Source: Duffyella gerundensis
Lineage (GTDB): Bacteria; Pseudomonadota; Gammaproteobacteria; Enterobacterales; Enterobacteriaceae
NCBI RefSeq assembly: GCF_001517405.1
Contig: NZ_LN907827.1
Location: forward strand, 143,769-207,768
Direction of reading: 5' to 3'
DNA length: 64,000 nt
In this document: in pieces, positions 57,454 through 64,000 of the stretch
Position numbering within the stretch: the first letter of the stretch is position 1
Layout: the number at the start of each line of letters is the position of its first letter
Program-made: the position numbers and the translations under genes
Notes under the pieces: generated by a model
What the model was told of the DNA's origin: nothing
The model's database searches: none
Seen by the model: only the letters and a program-made list of their open reading frames with translations

Positions 57454-59289
57454 ATGACACCAATTAACTGGCACACGATCGAGCGGGTGATTTATATCAA
57501 CCTGAATAAACGCAAAGATCGTCGTGTACGTATGGCCCGCCAGCTTAAAAAGCTCGGTATTCCAGCCGAAAAAATTATTCGTCTGGAAGCAACAGAGTAC
57601 ACTCCTGGTTATATTGGCTGTGCAAAGTCACATATTCGTGCGCTGGAGATGGCGCAGGCGAATAACTGGAAAAATGTGCTGATCCTTGAAGATGACATTG
57701 AGTTTCATCAGGATGAAGCGACAATACATCGCCTGAATAAATATTTCACAGCCCTACAGAATATTAGCTGGGATGTCGGCTTGCTGGCTGCTAACTACCA
57801 CAGTGCTACCGCATTTAACAGCGTTGATTATCTCATTAAGGCGGAAAAAGCGTGGTGCACCTGCGCCTATCTGGTTAATGAACACTATTATTCCATCTTG
57901 ATGGATAATTTCCAGCAGGCCATGCAGAGGCTGCTCGAGGGCTGGAAACCATGCTATTTTTCGATTGATGTGAGCTGGCACGAATTAATGCGCCGTGACC
58001 GTTGGTTAGGTATTTTTCCCAATGCCGGATATCAGATTGCGGATAAAAGTGATATTGAAAACAATTATGTTGATTATCGCGCACTGTTTGATAAACCGCT
58101 ATCCGCTATTACCTCCTCAGCCCTGCGTCGCTGCGAAGAAAAAATAAAAGTCGACTTCTATTTTCAGTGGGCGCCCAACTGGACGAATTTCGAAAGCGTA
58201 CTGCAAGCGATGCAGAATAATGCACATTTCGATTGTCAGGTGGTGGTCATGCCACACCTGGCTTTAGGTCACACCGGCCATGACTGCGCGGCACAGCGCG
58301 AGTTGCTGGCTGGCAAAAACATCGATTTTGTTGATTATCAAGACTATTCGCTTACCGAACGTCGCCCACACGTCGTTTTTCTGCAGAATCCTTACGATGA
58401 GGCACGCCTTAGCCGTTTTACCAGTGAATACCTCCAACAGCATGGCGTAAATATCGCCTACATTCCCTATGGGCTGGATATGGGCGATGGCGATATGAAT
58501 CGTGTCTATCAATATAATATGCCCTGCCACAATCTTGCCCGCTGGGTATTCGTACGTTCTGCACGACACAAAGCAGAATATGGCCACTACTGTGAAGCGG
58601 GTAATCAGCATGTCTATCTGACTGGCCATCCGAAATTTGATCGCTATGTTGAGCGCTATGGTAGTCATGCGACGCGCAATAGCAACGGCAAACGCAAGAC
58701 GCTGTTGTGGACCCCGCATTTTGTTACTCCGGGCAATGAGAAAATGTGGTCAACCTTTAATTATCACACCCAGGCGATGTTGGATATTCTGGCGCGCAAC
58801 GACGTTGATATGATTATTCGACCGCATCCATTGTTTAAACAGTTTTTAAACGTTGACCTTCAAGCGGGCAATGGCGATAAAACGCAGCAAAATTTTCAGC
58901 GGCTTGTCGATTTCTCTGAAAATAATCCGCACGTCAGCTGGGATTTTTCTGCTGATTACAGCCATGCCTTTGCGCAATCCGACGCGATAATGACTAATCC
59001 CGGCTCTTTTCTGCTGGAGTATTTACCGTCGCATAAACCTATTCTCTATCTTACTCATCCCAATTGTCTGGGTATCAATAGCAGCGCTGCTTTTATTTAC
59101 GACGCTTATGATATTGCGACGGATGCCGCCGGAATCATGCAGTTTGTGGATAACGTCATCCATGACCGCGATCCCTGCCGTGAAAAACGGCTACAGGTGC
59201 TGCGTGATGAACTTTATATTTCGCCACGTGGCGCTGGCCATGAAATTGCTGAGATTATTCAGCAAGCGTTCAGAGGAGAAGAAGGATGA
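57454..59289 (+). CDS. GT25 and CDP-glycerol-transferase-like fusion protein
   Basis: A 611-aa cytoplasmic protein with two apparent transferase domains. Residues 10-200 match LPS-type glycosyltransferase family 25: RVIYINLNKRKDRR, GYIGCAKSHIRALEMA (52-67) and the acidic LEDD (79-82). Residues about 240-600 resemble the TagB/SpsB CDP-glycerol glycerophosphotransferase fold, with RPHPLFK (456-462) and SDAIMTNPGSFLLEYLP. An alternative GTG start lies three codons upstream; neither has a clear SD. It is the first gene of a coupled operon, overlapping the next by 4 nt. It probably transfers an activated group to a surface polymer. Confidence 0.82.
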   Translation: MTPINWHTIERVIYINLNKRKDRRVRMARQLKKLGIPAEKIIRLEATEYTPGYIGCAKSHIRALEMAQANNWKNVLILEDDIEFHQDEATIHRLNKYFTALQNISWDVGLLAANYHSATAFNSVDYLIKAEKAWCTCAYLVNEHYYSILMDNFQQAMQRLLEGWKPCYFSIDVSWHELMRRDRWLGIFPNAGYQIADKSDIENNYVDYRALFDKPLSAITSSALRRCEEKIKVDFYFQWAPNWTNFESVLQAMQNNAHFDCQVVVMPHLALGHTGHDCAAQRELLAGKNIDFVDYQDYSLTERRPHVVFLQNPYDEARLSRFTSEYLQQHGVNIAYIPYGLDMGDGDMNRVYQYNMPCHNLARWVFVRSARHKAEYGHYCEAGNQHVYLTGHPKFDRYVERYGSHATRNSNGKRKTLLWTPHFVTPGNEKMWSTFNYHTQAMLDILARNDVDMIIRPHPLFKQFLNVDLQAGNGDKTQQNFQRLVDFSENNPHVSWDFSADYSHAFAQSDAIMTNPGSFLLEYLPSHKPILYLTHPNCLGINSSAAFIYDAYDIATDAAGIMQFVDNVIHDRDPCREKRLQVLRDELYISPRGAGHEIAEIIQQAFRGEEG

Positions 59290-60083
59290 TCGCGCCACGC
59301 GCCGCTATTTTTCTGGTTGCCGGGCAGGGCAGCCGCATGGGGGCACTGACCGCGCACTACCCCAAATGCTTATTGCCGGTTGGCCAGCTGGCCGTGCTCG
59401 ATACGCTGCTGCCCCAGGCGTTGAAAACAGGTGAGCGAGAAATCGTACTGGTAACGGGCTATCAGGCGGAAGCGGTGCAGGCCTGGCTTAATCGCTTTTA
59501 TCCCGACGCCGGTATTACGCTGGTTCACAATGCTGATTATGCGCAAGACGTCAATATTCTCTCAGTGGAAAAGGGTGTCAATGCCCTGCGTTTTCCCGAA
59601 AGAGGCTACAGCATTATTGAGACCGACATTTTAATCGATCCGCGAGCCTGGCCGCAGATTCATCATGCTGAGAGCAGCTCAACGAGTTTCTGGCTCACTC
59701 ACGGACGCTACAGCGCCGGACTCACCGGCGGCATCGTTGAGGTCGTGGATGATGCCCTGACTATTGATCGCATTAGCTACCAGCCGCTTTACGATGAAGC
59801 CTTTGAAGGTTGGTTCAAGATGGTTGGCATGCTCAGCGTGGCGCCTGACGAGGTCGCTGCCGACCGGCGGCTGCGCAGGCAGACCCTGAAGCAGGGTTGC
59901 AACCAATATTACATGGCACCGTGGATGGCGCATCGCCAGGCGCTGCCCTGCGTGGCGCTTGATATCTCCCGTCAGTTTGCCCGTGCCTTTAATACGGCCG
60001 CTGACTATCAGCATGCCGTTGATGATTATCAGAAATTATTGTCTTGCACTGAGGAATTAGCACATGCAAATCGAGTTTGTTGA
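59286..60083 (+). CDS. Nucleotidyltransferase, LicC/GlmU-N type
   Basis: A 265-aa nucleotidyltransferase-fold enzyme. The nucleotide-binding signature VAGQGSRMG (11-19) with PKCLLPVG (26-33) and the metal-site TDIL after SIIE are intact, so it should be active. Small sugar-phosphate or amino-alcohol-phosphate activators look like this; the substrate is unknown. Its ATG overlaps the preceding stop (ATGA), with GAGGAGAAGAAGG ahead; it overlaps the next gene by 20 nt. Confidence 0.82.
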   Translation: MIAPRAAIFLVAGQGSRMGALTAHYPKCLLPVGQLAVLDTLLPQALKTGEREIVLVTGYQAEAVQAWLNRFYPDAGITLVHNADYAQDVNILSVEKGVNALRFPERGYSIIETDILIDPRAWPQIHHAESSSTSFWLTHGRYSAGLTGGIVEVVDDALTIDRISYQPLYDEAFEGWFKMVGMLSVAPDEVAADRRLRRQTLKQGCNQYYMAPWMAHRQALPCVALDISRQFARAFNTAADYQHAVDDYQKLLSCTEELAHANRVC

Positions 60084-60453
60084 ACCGGCATCCCTGCGCC
60101 ATATCGAAAAATTTAGCGCGCGTCGCGTCGTCTGGTTGCGCACGAAAATTTTACGCGAAGGTTTATGGATCAAGCCGTTGGCGCTGGATCTACACCATAA
60201 TCTGGTGCTGGATGGCCAGCATCGGATGGAAGTGGCGTTAAGTCTGGGACTGAAAAAAGTCCCGGTGGTGCGTTTTGATTATCCGGCGGTGCCGCTGCAC
60301 TCGCTGCGCGAAAAACACCAGTTCGACTGGCTCGATGTGACGCGCCGGGCGCTGAGCGGCGACATCTATCCCTATAAAACGGTGAAGCATAATTTTATCG
60401 CGCCACTTCCTGCCTGCGCGTTAACGCTGGAGGCGCTAGGTTATGAAAGCTGA
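60064..60453 (+). CDS. ParB/Srx-fold protein, possibly SerK/SbnI-like kinase
   Basis: A 129-aa protein with the ParB/Srx core: LREGLWIKPLALDLHHNLVL, the motif DGQHRMEVALSLGL (50-63) and KVPVVRFDY. It lacks the DNA-binding HTH of true ParB. Standalone proteins of this fold such as SerK and SbnI are free-serine kinases with a DG-HR motif; in this biosynthetic setting a small-molecule kinase is a reasonable guess. It overlaps both neighbours (20 and 11 nt). Confidence 0.72.
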   Translation: MQIEFVEPASLRHIEKFSARRVVWLRTKILREGLWIKPLALDLHHNLVLDGQHRMEVALSLGLKKVPVVRFDYPAVPLHSLREKHQFDWLDVTRRALSGDIYPYKTVKHNFIAPLPACALTLEALGYES

Positions 60454-61120
60454 TCACGCCATTATTCTGGCTGCTGGCAAAAGCCTGCAGCTGGATGGCA
60501 AAAACAAGGTGTTAATTCGCCATCCGCAGAGCCAGAAAACCATTCTTGATCGGGCCATTGAGGCCTTTGCCGGTAAGCACATCACCGTGGTGGTGGGGTT
60601 CGGTGCGCTGCAAATTATGGAGCGTTATCCGCAGCTTCATTACATCATTAATGAAAATTGGGCCAATACCAACAACGCCATGAGCCTCGGCCTGGCCTTG
60701 TCGCAGGTTGGGGAGCCAACCTATGTGGTTTCCGGCGATATCTTCTTCTCTGGCGCGCTGATCGCTGAGATGGATAACCGCAGCGGCAATCTGATCCTTA
60801 CGGAAGAACGGGAAAACCGTATGCTTACCTCGTTGCACTGCGAGCTGGATGCGCAGGGTAAGATCAGCAACATTTACGGCGGGCCCATTCGCGCGTCACA
60901 GCATCCGGAAGCGATCGGCCTGTTCAAAATCACCGATCGTGAACTGCTAAAAAGCTGGCATAAGCAGTGCCTGCGCTTCGGTAACCTGTTTGCTGGTCAG
61001 ACGCTGCCCTGCCAGGAAGACTCACCGCTGTATGCTCACGATCTTGGCACCCATCCCTTCTGTGAAATTAACAGCATCGCCGATTACTGGCGGCTGGTTC
61101 AGACAGAGTATCAGCCATGA
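60443..61120 (+). CDS. Second nucleotidyltransferase, LicC-like with altered signature
   Basis: A 225-aa protein resembling phosphocholine cytidylyltransferase LicC. The opening LAAGKSLQLDGKNK departs from the usual GxGxRM, while the downstream block NENWANTNNAMSLGLAL follows the N-x-x-x-T-N-N-x-x-S-L pattern of LicC-type enzymes, and VSGDIFFS gives the metal-binding Asp. Activation of an amino-alcohol or amino-acid phosphate with CTP is inferred. It overlaps the preceding gene by 11 nt and the next by 4 nt. Confidence 0.78.
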   Translation: MKADHAIILAAGKSLQLDGKNKVLIRHPQSQKTILDRAIEAFAGKHITVVVGFGALQIMERYPQLHYIINENWANTNNAMSLGLALSQVGEPTYVVSGDIFFSGALIAEMDNRSGNLILTEERENRMLTSLHCELDAQGKISNIYGGPIRASQHPEAIGLFKITDRELLKSWHKQCLRFGNLFAGQTLPCQEDSPLYAHDLGTHPFCEINSIADYWRLVQTEYQP

Positions 61121-62349
61121 TCCGCGCAATTACCCTTGGCGTTCCGGCGCATATGGTCGATACCGGCAGCGCTGAGCCGCAGCTTCAGCGTTTTCGCGCC
61201 CTGGCTGAGCGCCAGCTGGCAGCAAGAAACTGGCCGCTGCGCACGTTGCGTTTGACCCTGCCGCCGCTGCGCGAAGAGCACGAAGAAGAGATGTTTGCGC
61301 TGCCTGCGCGCCTAGCTTCTTTTAGCGAAATGGCACAACGGCTGGGCAGCCGCTGGTTCTGCCTGCCGGTGGATTTGACGCAGGGTGAAAACTATCAGCG
61401 TCGTCTGGATGCTGCTTTTGCCACGCTGTTTAAGCAGCCACGGATGTTTCTCAATCTGATGGTGGCCGATGCGCAGGGCATTAATATCCGTGCCAGCCAT
61501 GATGTTGCCCGTTTTATGCTTAACGTGGCGCAGCGCAGCAACAACGGTTTCGACAATTTCCGCGTCGGCGCTTCACTGTGTTGCCCGGCTAACGCACCGT
61601 TTTTCCCGTTTTCTCGTCATGAAGGCGACACGCTGAAATTCAGTTTTGCACTGGAAACCACCGATATCGCCCTGGAACTGAGCGAGCTCGTCAGACAGAA
61701 AAAGCGCAGTTTAGGCGAGTTTTCCGACGAGTTTATTGCCCGTTTGATTACCCGGCTCGGCGAGATTAATGCTTTCGGCCTGGAATTGCAGGCTGCTACA
61801 GGCATCGACTATGCCGGCCTGGATGCGTCGCTGGCACCTTTTCCCGATGGCAATATTTCGGTTGGGCGGCTGCTGGAAAACCTCGGTGCCCGTCCGTGCG
61901 GTAGCCAGGGTTCACTGTTTATTACCAGCATTTTGACCAATGCCATTAAAACGGCGGTTGCACGCAGCGGCGCGCTGGCCGTTGGCTTCAACGGCGTGAT
62001 GTTTTCAGTACTGGAAGATGATGTGCTCGCCAGCGCTAATAATCGCCGCGCACTGAGTGTGGATACGCTGAATGCCTGGTCAACGGTGTGTGGCTGCGGG
62101 CTTGATATGCTGCCGGTACCGGGATCAACGCTGTCGGAAGATATCGCCGCCATCATTCTCGATACCGCAGCGCTGGCTGTCAGGCTGACTAAACCACTGG
62201 GTGTACGCCTGCTACCGATTCCTGGCAAAGAAGTGAACGAACTGACCCAATTCAACTTCGATTTTCTGTGCAACAGCCGGGTAATGCAGATCGATAAAAG
62301 TGACGTCAGTTTTCCGACGGAAAATGGGCGCTGGAACTACCGCTATTAA
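61117..62349 (+). CDS. DUF711 (UPF0210) family protein
   Basis: A 410-aa soluble protein of the DUF711 family, whose fold resembles pyruvate formate-lyase-type barrels but whose reaction is unknown. Conserved stretches visible are CGCGLDMLPVPGSTLSEDIA and GVRLLPIPGKEVNELTQFNF near the C-terminus. In many bacteria a DUF711 gene is paired with a small ACT-domain gene; here it is instead in a biosynthetic operon. The start overlaps the preceding stop (ATGA). Confidence 0.82.
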   Translation: MIRAITLGVPAHMVDTGSAEPQLQRFRALAERQLAARNWPLRTLRLTLPPLREEHEEEMFALPARLASFSEMAQRLGSRWFCLPVDLTQGENYQRRLDAAFATLFKQPRMFLNLMVADAQGINIRASHDVARFMLNVAQRSNNGFDNFRVGASLCCPANAPFFPFSRHEGDTLKFSFALETTDIALELSELVRQKKRSLGEFSDEFIARLITRLGEINAFGLELQAATGIDYAGLDASLAPFPDGNISVGRLLENLGARPCGSQGSLFITSILTNAIKTAVARSGALAVGFNGVMFSVLEDDVLASANNRRALSVDTLNAWSTVCGCGLDMLPVPGSTLSEDIAAIILDTAALAVRLTKPLGVRLLPIPGKEVNELTQFNFDFLCNSRVMQIDKSDVSFPTENGRWNYRY

Positions 62350-62364
62350 ATCGAGGAAAAACCC

Positions 62365-63075
62365 TTGTTAGACTCACAGAAAGTAAAAGCATTTTGGGAA
62401 AGTCGTTCGAAGTACTATCACCAGTTGCCTTTTGAAAGCATCGCTAATCTTGAGCAGGATCCACAAAATCTTGATCTCAAAATCCGCGACGAGACACAAA
62501 AAGTCTTTAGCTGGCTGCCGGATATTGCCGGAAAAAGCGTGCTGGATTTGGGAGCCGGTGTCGGTCAGTGGACGTTTCGTTTTCAACAGCGTGGCGCGCG
62601 GCAGATTACTGCCGTGGAGTTTTCTGCCTCACTGGTGGAGATTGGCCAACTGGAAGTACAGCAGCGCGGTATAACCAATGTGGAATTCGTGCATTCCGCT
62701 GCGGAAACCTATCGCAGCAGCCACCCTTTTGAGGTGGTTTTCATTTCCGGACTAATGATCTATCTCAATGACGATCAGGCTGAAACGCTGGTTATGCATC
62801 TGAAGCAGCACACCACGCCTGAGAGCATTATCCTACTGCGCGACGGCACCGGCGTTGGCGAACGTTATGAAATTAACAACCGTTTTTCTGCACATCTGAA
62901 TACGGATTACTCCGCCACTTACCGTACGACACAGCAGTATCAGGATCTCTTCGATCGTCATGGCTTTACGCTGATCGAACAGGACAACATGTTTCCTGAA
63001 GGCCATCCGTTGAATAAATATCCGGAAACGCGCCTGCGCCTTTACCGCTTCAGGAAACAGCATGGTCAAAATTGA
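62365..63075 (+). CDS. Class I SAM-dependent methyltransferase
   Basis: A 236-aa methyltransferase with SAM motif VLDLGAGVGQWT (59-70), acidic motif AVEF and the post-motif FEVVFISGLMIYL. The start is TTG at 62365, supported by CGAGGA about 8 nt ahead and a family-like N-terminus (KVKAFWESRSKYYHQ). The methyl acceptor is unknown. It lies 15 nt after the DUF711 gene and overlaps the racemase gene by 14 nt. Confidence 0.84.
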   Translation: MLDSQKVKAFWESRSKYYHQLPFESIANLEQDPQNLDLKIRDETQKVFSWLPDIAGKSVLDLGAGVGQWTFRFQQRGARQITAVEFSASLVEIGQLEVQQRGITNVEFVHSAAETYRSSHPFEVVFISGLMIYLNDDQAETLVMHLKQHTTPESIILLRDGTGVGERYEINNRFSAHLNTDYSATYRTTQQYQDLFDRHGFTLIEQDNMFPEGHPLNKYPETRLRLYRFRKQHGQN

Positions 63076-63805
63076 TCCCATTTATCCAGCAGTGAGCTGG
63101 CCTGCTGATGAAGGCGTACTGGGTGTGGTGGGCGTCGCGCCTTGGGCAACGCTTGATTTCTGTCAGCAGCTTTACGCGCTGACAAAAGTGGAAAAAGAGT
63201 GGGAATACCCGCGGCTTATCATCGATAACAACAGTAAGATCCCCAGCCGTGGCCGCCATTTGCAGCTCGGCGAGCGCGATCCTTCACCCTGGATCCAGGC
63301 CACCATTGATACGCTGGCGGAGATGGGTGCCACGGTAGCGGTGGTGCCCTGCAATACCGCGCATATTCTCTGGCCGCGCTGGAGCCAGAACAGCGCAATT
63401 CCGTTGGTTAGCATTATTGATGCCACCGCATCCTCCGTGCGTAAAAAAGCCGCCTGCGTGGCGCTACTGGGATCGGAACTGCTCTGCGCCAGCGGCCTGT
63501 ATCAGCAGGCGCTTGCCGCGACCGGCTGCACGACCGTTGCGCTGAGCAGCGCAGAACAGCAGATCGTTTCTGACTGCATTGCCGCCATTAAAGTTGCGCG
63601 CCGGGTGCCAAAACCCTTGCTGGCGCAGCTTTATGGTTGCGTCAGCCAGCTGGAGACGCGCGGCGTCACCACATTGATACTGGCGTGTACGGAATTGAGC
63701 CTGTTGAAGGGCAGTGCGGTGTGGCAGGGGCTGGAGATTGTTGATTCAAACGCGTCGCTGGCGCAGGCCTCTCTGGAGGCAATTGGCTATCAGAAATGGG
63801 CGTGA
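63062..63805 (+). CDS. Aspartate/glutamate racemase family enzyme
   Basis: A 247-aa Asp/Glu/hydantoin racemase-fold protein with both catalytic cysteines: C97 in VVPCNTAHILW and C209 in ILACTELSLL, so a PLP-independent two-base racemase is expected. The N-terminal LGVVGVAPWATLDF corresponds to the family GGMG region but is unusual. It is the last gene of the operon. It may supply a D-amino acid to the pathway, or act on another alpha-substituted acid. Confidence 0.86.
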   Translation: MVKIDPIYPAVSWPADEGVLGVVGVAPWATLDFCQQLYALTKVEKEWEYPRLIIDNNSKIPSRGRHLQLGERDPSPWIQATIDTLAEMGATVAVVPCNTAHILWPRWSQNSAIPLVSIIDATASSVRKKAACVALLGSELLCASGLYQQALAATGCTTVALSSAEQQIVSDCIAAIKVARRVPKPLLAQLYGCVSQLETRGVTTLILACTELSLLKGSAVWQGLEIVDSNASLAQASLEAIGYQKWA

Positions 63806-63838
63806 TGGCCGCCAGTAAGTACGGCCAGTCGTTCTTTA

Positions 63839-63860
63839 TTGCGCCATCCGTGGCGCGCAA
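63839..63860. terminator. Hairpin between convergent genes
   Basis: GCGCCA / TGGCGC with TCCG loop, extended by TTGC and GCAA, lies between the racemase gene and the YncE-like gene. T-runs are upstream rather than downstream of the stem, so termination is plausible but not textbook. Confidence 0.4.
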
Positions 63861-63865
63861 AAAGC

Positions 63866-64000
63866 TTAACGCAGATCGACACGTACGACGCGGTCCGGGC
63901 CTTTTGAGGAATGGTCTTTGTTGAAGTCCTGCTTCACGGTGACATACAGCGTTTGGCCATCTTCCGACAGCAGCAGGCTGTTTGGATGCGGCGTGAAATC
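63866..64000 (-). CDS. YncE-like beta-propeller protein, C-terminal end only
   Basis: The last 44 residues of a protein whose start lies beyond the window. The fragment includes LLLSEDGQTLYVTVKQDF and ends GPDRVVRVDLR, resembling the final blade of YncE-type periplasmic beta-propellers (E. coli YncE also ends with a VTVKQ-F segment). Orthology is uncertain from so short a piece. Confidence 0.6.
   Translation of the reverse strand, partial: DFTPHPNSLLLSEDGQTLYVTVKQDFNKDHSSKGPDRVVRVDLR

Overview
The window is a chromosomal segment from a gammaproteobacterium of the order Enterobacterales, most likely Erwiniaceae (Pantoea/Erwinia-like). The first 16 kb reproduce the Escherichia coli rrnC to ilvC order gene for gene: 23S rRNA (5' end outside the window), 5S, tRNA-Asp, tRNA-Trp, hdfR, maoP, comM (yifB), ilvL-ilvX-ilvG-ilvM-ilvE-ilvD-ilvA, ilvY, ilvC. 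The protein sequences are close to, but clearly diverged from, E. coli. After ilvC synteny with E. coli is lost and the content becomes accessory metabolism, transport and regulation.

Layout. 1-3.3 kb: rRNA/tRNA operon end. 3.4-15.8 kb: branched-chain amino-acid biosynthesis with its leader peptide, attenuator, small peptide ilvX and the divergent ilvY/ilvC regulatory pair. The ilvY reading frame is broken near its 3' end, in the same 7-base tract that forms the U-run of the ilvA terminator. 15.8-24.2 kb: MHS transporter, YhjD, a LysR/SDR pair, PhzF, glutathione S-transferase, and a MocR/LysE divergent pair around a 13-bp perfect palindrome. 24.2-30.3 kb: phosphoketolase, SLC13-type carrier, malate:quinone oxidoreductase, YbdJ. 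30.5-32.6 kb: a probable AzuC-type small protein/RNA gene and an AT-rich AbiE toxin-antitoxin pair. 33-38.8 kb: a hydrolase coupled to an unrecognised 463-aa protein, then the L-galactonate genes lgoT, lgoR, lgoD.

38.9-39.9 kb and 50.3-51.9 kb hold two copies, in the same orientation, of a compound intergenic element. Each has two inverted arms around an AT-rich core carrying short tandem repeats. In the second copy the core is expanded to 39 consecutive heptamers in unbroken register, and the left arm to seven 47-bp units. Between the copies lie fluC, a TIM-barrel isomerase, an esterase, a GNAT, an ABC exporter, a COG3146 protein, an ACS-family carrier, an HD-GYP protein, two small unknown genes and yqhA.

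52-57.2 kb: LysR/MFS pair, cation/proton antiporter with a small exported protein, and a Tat-exported esterase. 57.4-63.8 kb: a tightly coupled seven-gene operon (GT25-CDP-glycerol-transferase-like fusion, two nucleotidyltransferases, a ParB/SerK-like small protein, a DUF711 protein, a methyltransferase and an Asp/Glu racemase). It looks like an undescribed pathway that activates a small molecule with a nucleotide and decorates a surface polymer or makes a secreted product; it is the best candidate for a new system here. The window closes inside a YncE-like gene on the minus strand.
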